From assembly GCA_002869845.2 (NCBI GenBank), contig NEWS02000004.1, forward strand, positions 1,469,441 to 1,533,440: a DNA stretch of 64,000 bases, written 5' to 3'. This DNA comes from Nitrospira sp. CG24B. GTDB lineage: Bacteria; Nitrospirota; Nitrospiria; Nitrospirales; Nitrospiraceae. The notes below the pieces were generated by a model. That model had not been told where the DNA came from, did no database searches, and saw nothing but the letters and a program-made list of their open reading frames with translations. Made by a program: the position numbers and the translations under genes. Positions 46,014 to 54,559 of the stretch are shown here, piece by piece (within the stretch, counting starts at the first letter, position 1; each line of letters starts with the position of its first letter).

Positions 46014-47864
46014 TCAGAGATAGGGATTCTCCGGAATCGCCAGCGTGAAGTACTTGCCGCGCTCTTCGTACATGACTCGTTGCGCCGTAAGCTCGCTGAG
46101 GATTGGTAAGAGTACTACATCGTCACAATCAGCTCGACCCGACACGGCTGCTCGAATCTGCACAACGCTCATCGCTGACTCATTGCAGATCTCGATCACC
46201 AGCGCAACTAATCCCTCGTACCGTCGTCGAACGGGCGAATTCGGATTGCGGCCATCGTAAACGGTCACATAGTTCGGGGCCTTCGAGTAATACAGAAACG
46301 GCCGATCCCCTGACTTATGCATTCGCTGCCAGCCTTCGATTGCAGCAACGAGATCTTGATACAGATGCGGATCAACCGGCCAGTTGTCGAGTTCATACTC
46401 AAAATCGTAGGCGATCTTTTTTAGGTCGACCTGCCGTGCGTCGTACACATATTCGTAGGCCATCCCCGGCCCCGTAATACGGATTCCATACGCATGAGGC
46501 CTGGTGAAGTAGGGGCTGAAGCGCTGGAGCCAGAATTTTCCGGTCGCTTCCGGCGGTTGGAGATGGAGCAGGGACGGGATCAAGTCAAGTTGACGCTGGT
46601 AGTCCTCGTTGGTCTCGCCGGGAAATCCCAGCAGAATATTCCACGACACCATCACATGATAGTAGAGGCTCCACTTGAGGCAGATGATGTTCTGTATCGG
46701 CGTGGCGCCTTTGTCCATGGCGCGGAGTTGATTGAGGCTCAGACTTTCCAAGCCAGGCTGCATGCATTTCACCCCGCCTGCAGCCAAGGTTTTGATCTGG
46801 CGCTTTAGCAGGTTGCTCTTGGTTTCGATAAAGACATCCAGGTCGCAGTGGTCCTCCGCCAGCTTGCCGAAGAGGTTGTCGATGTACCCCATGTCAATAA
46901 TGTTATCGACCAACCGAAATCGAACGGCATCGTAGCGCTGCGAGAGATCGGCGATTTCTTTTAATACTTGCTGTGGCGCCTTCGCTCGGAACTTCATGCT
47001 CTGGGCGTTGAGCCCACAAAACGTACAGTGATGTTTCTCGCCCCACCAACAGCCGCGAGAGCCTTCATACAAAAGAATGCGATCCAGCCCCTGCGCCGTG
47101 TGGCCGAGCTCCGCGAGCAAGTGATAGTAATCGTCATAATCGGGTGGGCCGCTCTTGGCAAAATCGGAGAAGAGCGAATCATTCGGGGTGAGCATAATCT
47201 TCTCGCCCTGGCGGTAGGTCACGCCGTTGGGATAGTTCTCTGTCTTGCTGGCCAGAACCTGGCGAACTAACGGTAAGAAACTTTCTTCTCCCTCGCCGAC
47301 CACCACGTGATCGATGAAGGGGAACGCTCTGAAATGTTCAAGCCCCATCTCACCGTCGAAGTTGGCTCCGCCGAAGACAATCGTCACGTCGGGGTACAGA
47401 TCCTTAATGAGCTTGGCCATAGTCAGACTCGCCACGTTCTGATCGAACGTTGAGGTAAACCCGACCAGCTTGTACCGTCCCCAATTGATGGCGGTGAGGG
47501 CCCAGGTGAGAAATTGCGGCGCGATGCGAGTCGCCATTTCTTCGAAATAGCCAATCGGTTTGCCGCACTCTTGGGAGAGCTGCTCGAAGACCGGCTTGAA
47601 TATGCGTGGGTACTCCGCGCGTTTCGGATTGTCTTGAAACAGGAGGGAGGAAAAGAGCCATTCGCCGAAGAGCGCGCGCTTCTCGCAAATGCTTTCGTGT
47701 AACTCCACGCCGATCAGGTGGGCAAAGCGGACGTTCAGATGATGACAATCGACAGGAATGCCGCTGGCTTTCAGAAGCGTGGAAAGGGTGCCGAGTTGAA
47801 TGGAGGGATACTTCGCGTAGCTGAACGGCATATTGACGAGCGCCACTTGTGCTTGGCCACTCAT
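46014..47864 (-). CDS. B12-binding radical SAM protein of the RiPP-maturation type
   Basis: 616 residues. N-terminal cobalamin-binding Rossmann domain (VALVNMPFSYAKYPSIQLG early, FGGANFDGEMG later), then a radical-SAM barrel whose cluster motif is GCWWGEKHHCTFCGLN (spaced CxxxxxxxCxxC), exactly the pattern of the family annotated as RiPP maturation radical SAM protein 1. The C-terminal about 130 residues form the family's extra domain. Members methylate or otherwise modify ribosomal peptides. No precursor peptide, protease or exporter is evident in the next genes, so the substrate is unknown. Confidence 0.88.
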   Translation of the reverse strand: MSGQAQVALVNMPFSYAKYPSIQLGTLSTLLKASGIPVDCHHLNVRFAHLIGVELHESICEKRALFGEWLFSSLLFQDNPKRAEYPRIFKPVFEQLSQECGKPIGYFEEMATRIAPQFLTWALTAINWGRYKLVGFTSTFDQNVASLTMAKLIKDLYPDVTIVFGGANFDGEMGLEHFRAFPFIDHVVVGEGEESFLPLVRQVLASKTENYPNGVTYRQGEKIMLTPNDSLFSDFAKSGPPDYDDYYHLLAELGHTAQGLDRILLYEGSRGCWWGEKHHCTFCGLNAQSMKFRAKAPQQVLKEIADLSQRYDAVRFRLVDNIIDMGYIDNLFGKLAEDHCDLDVFIETKSNLLKRQIKTLAAGGVKCMQPGLESLSLNQLRAMDKGATPIQNIICLKWSLYYHVMVSWNILLGFPGETNEDYQRQLDLIPSLLHLQPPEATGKFWLQRFSPYFTRPHAYGIRITGPGMAYEYVYDARQVDLKKIAYDFEYELDNWPVDPHLYQDLVAAIEGWQRMHKSGDRPFLYYSKAPNYVTVYDGRNPNSPVRRRYEGLVALVIEICNESAMSVVQIRAAVSGRADCDDVVLLPILSELTAQRVMYEERGKYFTLAIPENPYL

Positions 47865-47905
47865 CTGCCCACTTGTTTGTTCATGGCAGGAAGTTCTTCT
47901 GCCGG

Positions 47906-48256
47906 CTAACCGGCAGCGGATCGAAACGGTTCAAATTCCCGGTCCGCCTTGGCCGCTAGATAAAAATCGCTCTCGGTCAAGCCGTTGATCTTGTGCGTCC
48001 AGATTTCAATCTTGCACTTACCCCAAGCGAGGTAGAGATCCGGATGGTGGCCCTCCGCCTCTGCGATCGCTCCGACCTTGTTCACATAGGCCAACGCCTG
48101 CGCAAAATCTTTAAATGTATAGAGTCGCTCAAGATGACCCTGTGCGTTGAGCGACCACCCTCGCCCTAATTCTTTCAACAAGGCCTCGGCACGATCATTC
48201 GCCACAGGTGGCACTCCACCACGGCACGGTACGCATTTATTGTCAGCAAGATTCAT
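47906..48256 (-). CDS. phhB: Pterin-4a-carbinolamine dehydratase
   Basis: 116 residues. Dehydrates 4a-hydroxytetrahydrobiopterin in pterin recycling. The signature is EGHHPDLYLAWGKCKIEIWT (His-His-Pro catalytic core) followed by INGLTESDFYLAAK. The N-terminal extension with CVPCRGG is common in bacterial members. The next gene in transcription order is the radical-SAM gene, 41 bp downstream; this may be only adjacency. Confidence 0.93.
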   Translation of the reverse strand: MNLADNKCVPCRGGVPPVANDRAEALLKELGRGWSLNAQGHLERLYTFKDFAQALAYVNKVGAIAEAEGHHPDLYLAWGKCKIEIWTHKINGLTESDFYLAAKADREFEPFRSAAG

Positions 48257-48339
48257 AGCAACCTCCTTGCGGGGGAAACTCGACAGGTTATTGTAAATGG
48301 GCTCTTAGTACAGAAACAAGACGACGGTTGGAGAGGCCG

Positions 48340-49242
48340 CTATTCCGAATCTTCAGGCGCGCCACCAGATTTCGCCAGGTCGTCCATTTTGATTTTGTCC
48401 GGATTGAACTTCTGCGCGGCCTGCGTCATACGATCAAGGGCATCATCGAACGACAAGGGAGGCGCATCTTTCGGGCGGAAGCGAATGGGATTCACCCGGG
48501 CCACGATGAAGCTCTTGAGATAGGGACTGGTCAGCCCCTTGGCCTTGAGGGCTTCGACTTGTTTGACAATCTGATCGTCGAGCTCCAAGAGGGTCCTTGC
48601 CCACCGCTGTCGAATAACCAGTGAATCCCGGAGAGACTTCTTCAAAAACTCCTCCACCCGTTTTAACACCGGGTGGTACGCGCCGCCACTGAACCGAGGC
48701 CGTTCTTCGTAACAGAGACCGAGCGTGATGAACACCGGCTCTTCAAACTCAAGCGCGTATTGCTCTTCCATCGCCTCGTCGAGGTGAGCCAGCTCCCTAT
48801 ACATGCGGATGACTTCCACCGCCTTCTCACGCAGGTTATGGGCTTTCTCCGTATTGAGCGCGAGGATCTGATAGGCAGCGGCCGCTTCTGGAACCACGAT
48901 CGCGACGATGCTCTTCGCTCCCAGAGTCCGCATGGCAGACAGACGATGGTTGCCGTTCGGTGTCCAATACTTCGCTGCATGGTCGGGTTTTGCGATGCGC
49001 ACCGCGATGATCGGATCGAGAAATCGACCGATCTTCCCGATGACCCCTTCCAACTTTCGGACGTGGGTGTCCGAAAGATTCCGTTGGTAGGGAGTCGGCT
49101 CAACCAGGTCGATCGGCAAGGCGGCCTGGACCAGCCACTGTCCCCCATACGGGTCACGATAGACTGAGAGAACTTTCCCTTCATCCGCCTCGATCAGCCG
49201 ATGCAACTCGGCCACGGCACCAGGCGGTGCAGCGGCTTGCAA
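48340..49242 (-). CDS. ParB/sulfiredoxin-fold nuclease-like protein
   Basis: 300 residues from a TTG at 49242; no ATG exists upstream in frame before a stop, and the next candidate is an internal GTG. The ParB N-terminal fold appears as PTPYQRNLSDTHVRKLEG, LDPIIAVR and NGNHRLSAMRTLGAKSI, the last corresponding to the GERRxRA box of ParB. There is no HTH of the chromosome-segregation type and no ParA next to it, so this is a ParB-like regulator or nuclease and not the segregation ParB. The C-terminal part is helical and unassigned. Confidence 0.78.
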   Translation of the reverse strand: MQAAAPPGAVAELHRLIEADEGKVLSVYRDPYGGQWLVQAALPIDLVEPTPYQRNLSDTHVRKLEGVIGKIGRFLDPIIAVRIAKPDHAAKYWTPNGNHRLSAMRTLGAKSIVAIVVPEAAAAYQILALNTEKAHNLREKAVEVIRMYRELAHLDEAMEEQYALEFEEPVFITLGLCYEERPRFSGGAYHPVLKRVEEFLKKSLRDSLVIRQRWARTLLELDDQIVKQVEALKAKGLTSPYLKSFIVARVNPIRFRPKDAPPLSFDDALDRMTQAAQKFNPDKIKMDDLAKSGGAPEDSE

Positions 49243-49361
49243 TTCACCGGCAGCCAGGCCAGTCGAGGCTCCAACCGTTTTCTGACGCCGTCTCGCCCCC
49301 TTTGGGCAACGGGTTTCTTTTCAATTTCTTTTCAGCCACTGGGATATGGTAGGACAGAGCC

Positions 49362-50051
49362 ATGACAAAAGAAAGCCCTACGAGCACGATCCTCCGCATC
49401 GGACATCGAGGCGCCTGCGGACACGCACCGGAAAATACGTTGGCCTCCATTGAGCAGGCCATTGTACTCCGATGCGCCTTGACTGAAGTGGATATTCGAC
49501 GAACGTCGGACGATGAGCTGGTCCTGCTGCATGACGAACGGGTCGACCGCACAACGAACGGTCGTGGGCGCGTTGCTGACCTGACACTTCCAGATATTCG
49601 AACGCTGGATGCCGGCGGCGGCGAGAGCCCTCCGACGTTAGACGACGTGCTCAAAGCCGCGAGCGGTCGAATCGGCTTGATTTTGGAGCTGAAGACCGGG
49701 GGATCAGCCTACGATGTCTGCGCAATTGTCCGTGGCAGCGGCTTCACTCAACCTGTGATCTATGCCTCATTCCTACAGGAAGAGCTCCAACATGTCCGAC
49801 GGGCGAATCCACAGGCACAGACCATGATCCTCTTTACAAGGCTGCCTGCCAATCCAGGGATCGTAGCCGCCAGGCTTCACGCCACCCACGTAGGTTTGCG
49901 CCTGGATACCGTGACCGAACCACTCGTGAATGCTCTACACAACCAAGGCCTGATCGTGTTCGCCTACACTGCCAATCAGCCTGCCCAAGTCAGCAAGATG
50001 AAGAGGCTCGGCGTGGATGGGATTATCTCCGACTTTCCGGACCTTGTCTGA
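49362..50051 (+). CDS. ugpQ: Glycerophosphodiester phosphodiesterase
   Basis: 229 residues. GDPD-family TIM barrel with IGHRGACGHAPENT (catalytic His), TEVDIRRTSDDELVLLHD (metal-binding Glu/Asp and second His) and VDGIISDFPD at the end. It hydrolyses glycerophosphodiesters to glycerol-3-phosphate and alcohol. No signal peptide, so it is cytoplasmic like UgpQ and not periplasmic like GlpQ. Divergent from the ParB-like gene. Confidence 0.93.
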   Translation: MTKESPTSTILRIGHRGACGHAPENTLASIEQAIVLRCALTEVDIRRTSDDELVLLHDERVDRTTNGRGRVADLTLPDIRTLDAGGGESPPTLDDVLKAASGRIGLILELKTGGSAYDVCAIVRGSGFTQPVIYASFLQEELQHVRRANPQAQTMILFTRLPANPGIVAARLHATHVGLRLDTVTEPLVNALHNQGLIVFAYTANQPAQVSKMKRLGVDGIISDFPDLV

Positions 50052-50532
50052 AAGGCCACGCAACCATCCGCCTTGAAGAAGGCTCCTGAAATAGCACGGG
50101 CGACCTTGCACTACGGTGGGAGGTCGCCCGCGATCGGCGCTTAGGACGCCGGAATACGATGCTCTCAGTTGTTGCGGCCCAGAAGACCCACACGAGACAA
50201 GTCGTCCAAGGTTTCCAGTCGGGGAAGACCTCGTCAGTTCCGGGTATCTGGTTCCCCTTGCTTCCGAAGGCTCTCCGCTCATATGGCTCTGGTCCTCATG
50301 TATGAGGGCCATACGTGCCATTCTGGCACAGCCAGCGAAGAATCGGCTAGCAAGACCGACGAGAAACCCACCCGTGAATCGGTGGGCCTGATGGGCCAGG
50401 TGGCGTCGTGTCGTCCATTTCCACCCTCCTCTCGCGATGAAGTCACCGAGAGACCTGGATGGCAGCCGCGCGGTCTACCCGATCTCTCGAACTTCCGTGA
50501 AACGATGGGCCGCACTGTCCTCACTACGCTCA
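50052..50532. other. Intergenic region with hairpin
   Basis: About 480 bp without a supported gene; open frames on both strands lack ribosome sites and family features. A strong hairpin follows the phosphodiesterase gene at 50097-50130. Confidence 0.5.
50097..50130 (+). terminator. Perfect 10-bp hairpin after the phosphodiesterase gene
   Basis: CGGGCGACCT and AGGTCGCCCG separated by 14 bases, 45 bases after the stop. No T-run, so a factor-dependent or weak terminator is likely. Confidence 0.5.
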
Positions 50533-50973
50533 TTAGGAAACCATGTCAAGAGTGACCTGACGCTTCTTGGCACCGAGGCGTAACACAGCGCAGATGCCGA
50601 CCAACACAAGATCTTCAAGCGGAGAATACCATCGCAAAGGCAGAGGGAAGAACACGCCATAGCAGCCACAGTTTGGAAGATCAAGGCCGCGGAACAGGGT
50701 CATGATGAGCCCCACGGCATAGAGGCCATTCAACATCAGGGCAAGAAACGCACCGGTCGGCAGCTGCCAACCGGAAAGGATCCATGCTGCCAGTACCCAC
50801 TCGACTACAATGATCATGAGCGCCACCGGCCAGAGAGACCAGCTGGGGAACAGCCGATAGGTGACCAAGATATCGACGAATCCAGGCAGATCCAGTGACT
50901 TCCCTAAAGCTGAGGCGAGGAGCACTACTCCAATCAACAGGCGGCAACACCATGTCACGACGGTCCAATTCAT
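50533..50973 (-). CDS. MauE/DoxX-type integral membrane protein
   Basis: 146 residues with four predicted membrane helices (RLLIGVVLLASALGKSLDL, LWPVALMIIVVEWVLAAW, ALMLNGLYAVGLIMTLF and a last one) and a conserved NCGCYG between helices 3 and 4. This is the MauE pattern; such proteins are thought to help disulfide handling or maturation in the periplasm. The partner is unknown; the MauG-type peroxidase lies about 3.6 kb away. The gene follows ppk2 across a terminator. Confidence 0.82.
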   Translation of the reverse strand: MNWTVVTWCCRLLIGVVLLASALGKSLDLPGFVDILVTYRLFPSWSLWPVALMIIVVEWVLAAWILSGWQLPTGAFLALMLNGLYAVGLIMTLFRGLDLPNCGCYGVFFPLPLRWYSPLEDLVLVGICAVLRLGAKKRQVTLDMVS

Positions 50974-50994
50974 ATGGGAGACTCCCGCATAAAG

Positions 50995-51036
50995 AATAAG
51001 GAGGAGCGCGGTGCTCCTGCCGCACTCCTCCTTATT
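50995..51036 (-). terminator. Rho-independent terminator after ppk2
   Basis: 17-base arms (AATAAGGAGGAGCGCGG / CCGCACTCCTCCTTATT, one mismatch). Read on the minus strand it ends in TTATTCTTT, a fair T-tract. It lies 67 bases past the ppk2 stop. Confidence 0.7.
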
Positions 51037-51102
51037 TCATACCTCACCTGTGATTGAACGTAACTGGCTGCACGGACCGATCAAGGCCTCGCTGGCACCC
51101 CG

Positions 51103-51921
51103 CTACACGATCCTCGGCTTGGTGAAATCTACACCTTCCGGCGCCGGGGGCGTCTTGAGGTTCATCTCTTCCAACGCATCAACGACACGCTCAGCCACGA
51201 TCAGATTGCGGTACCACTTCCGATTGGCCGGCACGACATACCACGGCGTCCGCTCGGTACTCGTGGCCGAGAGGACGTCTTCGAAGGCTTTCTGATACTC
51301 ATCCCACAACTTGCGCTCTTCAAGGTCGCCGGAACTCCATTTCCAGCGCTTCTCCGGATCGGCGATGCGAGCCTCCAGCCGTCTTTTCTGCTCTTCCTTG
51401 GAGATATGGAGAAAGAACTTGAGCACGGTCGTGCCGTTCTCAGTCAGCAGCTCTTCGAATTCTTTGATCTGGTCCAAGCGGCACTTGGCAACTTTCGCGG
51501 ACACCCATCCATGCACCCGTGTTATCAGGACGTCCTCATAATGCGATCGGTTAAAGATCCCAATGTAGCCTTTGGGAGGAACTTCGCGGTGAATGCGCCA
51601 CAAAAAATCACGGGCCAATTCATCCTTGGATGGAGCCTTGAAGGCCGCCACTTTGCAGCCCTGCGGGTTGATGCCGGACATCACGCTCTTGATGGTCCCA
51701 TCCTTTCCACTCGTATCCATCCCTTGCAGGACGATAAGAAGCGATCGAGTCGCGTTAGCATATAGACGCTCTTGGAGTCCATCGAGCCCGGCGATGAGTG
51801 TGGCCGTTTCCGCTTTTGCCTTTTCTTTCCCTTGGTCGCTTTTTTTGTACTCCCCGGTGTCGTCCGGATCGTACTGTTTCAACGAAAGCTTGGCACCGGA
51901 CTTCACACGGTACTGTTTCAT
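51103..51921 (-). CDS. ppk2: Polyphosphate kinase 2 family protein
   Basis: 272 residues. Cytoplasmic P-loop kinase using polyphosphate to phosphorylate nucleoside mono- or diphosphates. Walker A is GMDTSGKDGT, the lid and Walker B region is FNRSHYEDVLITRVH, and RWKW and WYVVPANRKWYRN are typical of one-domain PPK2. Class III (AMP and ADP) is the best guess from its length and N-terminal extension. Its own terminator follows. Confidence 0.92.
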   Translation of the reverse strand: MKQYRVKSGAKLSLKQYDPDDTGEYKKSDQGKEKAKAETATLIAGLDGLQERLYANATRSLLIVLQGMDTSGKDGTIKSVMSGINPQGCKVAAFKAPSKDELARDFLWRIHREVPPKGYIGIFNRSHYEDVLITRVHGWVSAKVAKCRLDQIKEFEELLTENGTTVLKFFLHISKEEQKRRLEARIADPEKRWKWSSGDLEERKLWDEYQKAFEDVLSATSTERTPWYVVPANRKWYRNLIVAERVVDALEEMNLKTPPAPEGVDFTKPRIV

Positions 51922-52027
51922 GAGTTCCTCCCTGGCTCAGCGCGGAAGACGCCCCATCGTTGGTGATTGGAGGGCACACTGCAGATGCCCACGTATGTTC
52001 CTGAATCGGATGAACCGGGTGTGGATC

Positions 52028-53008
52028 CTATGGTTGTCTTGAAGCATCCTGGGCACAGCGGAAGCCGACGTTAGGATCCTGCTCGGTCGGATCACCCTTC
52101 GTGCGAAACGAAGACCGTAGCCGATACGGCGTATTGATGTAGGATCCACCGCGCTGGACTTTGGCTGTCCCTTCGCTGGGTCCACGTGGATTGATCGCGG
52201 GGCTGTTGATAAAACTGGAATAAAAATCCTCGGCGTACCAGTCCATCACCCATTCGTAGAGATTGCCAGCTAGATCCTGCACGCCGTACGGGCTTTGCCC
52301 CATGTGGTGATTGCCGATGACCGACACCGTCTCCGCACCGCCTTCCTTCAACCCATAGACCGCGTGGACTGGAGTCGGCGGATCGTTTCCCCACGGATAG
52401 GTCCGTTCATCAGTCCCGCGTGCCGCCTTTTCCCATTCCGCCTCTGCGGGCAGCCGTTTCCCCTGCCAGAGACAATAGCCCATCGCATCCATCCAGTTCA
52501 CCCAGCGGACAGGACGCTCAGCATGGATCACAGGCGTCTCCTTGTCCGCGAATCCCCATGGAGGTTCGCTCTGAATCGCTTCGACGTACTTGGCGAATCG
52601 TCCGTTCGTCACCTCAAATTTGTCGATGTAGAAAGCATTGAGGTAGACCCGGTGCGTAGGGGCTTCATCTTCATCTCCTTTGTCGCTTCCCATCACAAAC
52701 TCACCGGCCGACACCAAGACCATCGGTGCCCCATCTTTGCCAATCAGTTCAGGAGCGGCCGTGGACAGCACAGTCAGCTGGTGCATAGCGCCACCGTTGG
52801 CCGGTGACTTGCTCCTCTCTCCAGCTTTGTGATCGCCATTGGCGCCGGGAAGTTTCGCTGAAATGGCAGGAAGGTCCGGCCTGAGGGAAGTTGACGGGAC
52901 GGACTCAGGCTTCGAGGTTCGACTTTCTGTCGCCACTGCAAGCCCTGTCTGTAGAAAGAGGGCCAGAGCACCAGTCATACACGCGGCAAAAATTCGTCGG
53001 ACATCCAT
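52028..53008 (-). CDS. SUMF1/formylglycine-generating-enzyme-like exported protein
   Basis: 326 residues with a signal peptide (RIFAACMTGALALFLQTGLAVA). After a linker of about 65 residues the FGE-sulfatase fold runs from about 95 to the end: GEFVMGSDKGDEDEAPTHRV, EVTNGRFAKYV, RLPAEAEWEKAARG, NLYEWVMDWY, RGGSY, NVGFRCA. The copper-binding cysteine pair that true FGEs carry after RGGS is absent (INTPYRLRSSFRTKG), so sulfatase activation is unlikely; a binding or other periplasmic role is more likely. Confidence 0.87.
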   Translation of the reverse strand: MDVRRIFAACMTGALALFLQTGLAVATESRTSKPESVPSTSLRPDLPAISAKLPGANGDHKAGERSKSPANGGAMHQLTVLSTAAPELIGKDGAPMVLVSAGEFVMGSDKGDEDEAPTHRVYLNAFYIDKFEVTNGRFAKYVEAIQSEPPWGFADKETPVIHAERPVRWVNWMDAMGYCLWQGKRLPAEAEWEKAARGTDERTYPWGNDPPTPVHAVYGLKEGGAETVSVIGNHHMGQSPYGVQDLAGNLYEWVMDWYAEDFYSSFINSPAINPRGPSEGTAKVQRGGSYINTPYRLRSSFRTKGDPTEQDPNVGFRCAQDASRQP

Positions 53009-53176
53009 ACGTTGACCTCAGCTGATACTAAGGTACCGAAAACGTAAGGCTAAAATCCAGCCCACCTCGATTTGGCCGCTCTATAATCCGAAGGCGGCAG
53101 CCCGTTGAACAGGATAGTCGATGATTGCGTGCAAGAGTTGCACTTACCGATCGTCCAGTGTAGCGTAGGCGTCAGC

Positions 53177-53623
53177 ATGCCGGTCTCGATTGCGTTTGCC
53201 ATCCAGAAGTGCCTCCCTCTTGTCACCTGTACCCTGCTTGTCGCGCTGGTTATCGGCGTTTCCGGCTGTGGCGGGCCTTGGCGAGATACCTATTTCAAGA
53301 AAGGGGTCGGTCGGCTGACACAGGAGGAGATCCGGGACCGATTCGGCCCCCCACACACGGCCAAGACTCCGGCCCTCGGTGGGGATAGTCACTGGGCCTA
53401 TCGGTTCGCACTCAGTGAGAAGGACCTCACGACGTGGAACTCCTCATTCGTCTCCGACGCTTCCAACTCGGTCACCGGCTTGATGGGCAAGGGAGCAGAA
53501 ACCGCCAAACCCACGTTGTATTGCTATCGGTACACGTTGACGTTCTCCGAAGACAAGACCCTGAAGAACTGGAAACGTGAGGAATGCGTTCCGGGTACCC
53601 GCGAAACACTGACCGCTAAATAG
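53177..53623 (+). CDS. Putative lipoprotein of unknown function
   Basis: 148 residues from the ATG at 53177; an upstream TTG would only add an unlikely tail. The signal peptide (CTLLVALVIGVSGC) has a lipobox Cys near residue 32. The mature part has GRLTQEEIRDRFGPPHTAKT, a SmpA/BamE-like small-lipoprotein style of opening, and two later Cys. The assignment to that fold is tentative. It precedes the MscS gene by nine bases and probably shares its message. Confidence 0.72.
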   Translation: MPVSIAFAIQKCLPLVTCTLLVALVIGVSGCGGPWRDTYFKKGVGRLTQEEIRDRFGPPHTAKTPALGGDSHWAYRFALSEKDLTTWNSSFVSDASNSVTGLMGKGAETAKPTLYCYRYTLTFSEDKTLKNWKREECVPGTRETLTAK

Positions 53624-53632
53624 AGGACGATC

Positions 53633-54466
53633 GTGCCCCCAAGCGAGTGGTTTTCCATCGACAGCTCCGTCGCATTGGACGGACTCAAGTCGCTGATCCT
53701 GTTGCTATTCTTGGTCAGCGTCAGAGCGCTGGCTGTCCGGTGGATCGCCGGCAATCAGACGCTCTCGATGGAGTCGAAACGTCGGTGGGTGGTGACGACC
53801 AGAAATTCCGTCGTGCTCGCGTTTCTCATCGGCCTGGTGATCATCTGGGCCCATGAACTCCAGGCGTTTGCCGTGTCGCTCGTCGCCTTGGCGGCGGCAA
53901 TGGTCTTGGCGACAAAGGAATTGATTCTCTGTTGGAGTGGCGCAGCGCTGCGAGTGGGCAGCAAGGTATATGCCGTCGGTGATCGAATTCAGATCGCGGG
54001 CCACCGCGGTGTGGTACTGGACCACGATGCCTTTGCGACGAAGCTACTGGAGATCGGTCCCGGGCAATCCGCGCACTTGTACACCGGTCGGGTCGCCGTC
54101 TTTCCCAACAGCCTGCTGTTCACGAATGCCTTGATCAAGGAGAATCCCGACCAGGAGTACGGCCTCTATACACTCGTGGTGCCGATCAAGATCGATGACG
54201 ACTGGCAGAAGGCTGAACGCACCCTCGTAGAGGCGGCCAAGGCCGAGTGTGCACCGTTCATGGAAGAAGCCGTCCGGCAAATGAAGTTGCTGGAGCAGGC
54301 CAATCTGTTGGAAGCGCCTTCGCCGGAGCCGCGCATCACCATCCAACTACCGGAATCCGGCAAGCTCCATCTTGTGCTTCGATTTCCAGCTCCTGATCGA
54401 GGACGCTCGCGCATTGAGCAGGCCATCCTGCGTCGCTATCTCATCGGAACGACCACATCCAACTGA
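53633..54466 (+). CDS. MscS-family mechanosensitive channel-like protein
   Basis: 277 residues from a GTG with AGAGGACG upstream. Three predicted membrane helices (GLKSLILLLFLVSVRALAV, VVLAFLIGLVIIWA, SLVALAAAMVLATKELILC), then the MscS beta domain (YAVGDRIQIAGHRGVVLDH, VAVFPNSLLFTNALIKE) and a cytoplasmic alpha/beta part. Expected to release solutes on hypo-osmotic shock or act as a small ion channel. Confidence 0.88.
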   Translation: MPPSEWFSIDSSVALDGLKSLILLLFLVSVRALAVRWIAGNQTLSMESKRRWVVTTRNSVVLAFLIGLVIIWAHELQAFAVSLVALAAAMVLATKELILCWSGAALRVGSKVYAVGDRIQIAGHRGVVLDHDAFATKLLEIGPGQSAHLYTGRVAVFPNSLLFTNALIKENPDQEYGLYTLVVPIKIDDDWQKAERTLVEAAKAECAPFMEEAVRQMKLLEQANLLEAPSPEPRITIQLPESGKLHLVLRFPAPDRGRSRIEQAILRRYLIGTTTSN

Positions 54467-54498
54467 CTCGCTGATAGTGCTTCAACCCTGCTAAAGGA

Positions 54499-54532
54499 AG
54501 AGGGCTCCCCTCGCTGCCGAAGGAAGCCCTCC
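54499..54532. terminator. Possible bidirectional hairpin between mscS and the peroxidase gene
   Basis: GAGGGCTCCC and GGAAGCCCTC are imperfect inverted arms between two convergent genes. Moderate stability, no strong T-run. Confidence 0.35.
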
Positions 54533-54559
54533 ACGACCGTACGCAATCAGACTACTGTA

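Noticed and set aside
48340..49242. Chromosome-segregation ParB
   Set aside because: No ParA next to it and no central HTH or C-terminal dimer domain of that type; only the N-terminal fold is shared.
52028..53008. Formylglycine-generating enzyme
   Set aside because: The cysteine pair needed for catalysis is absent.
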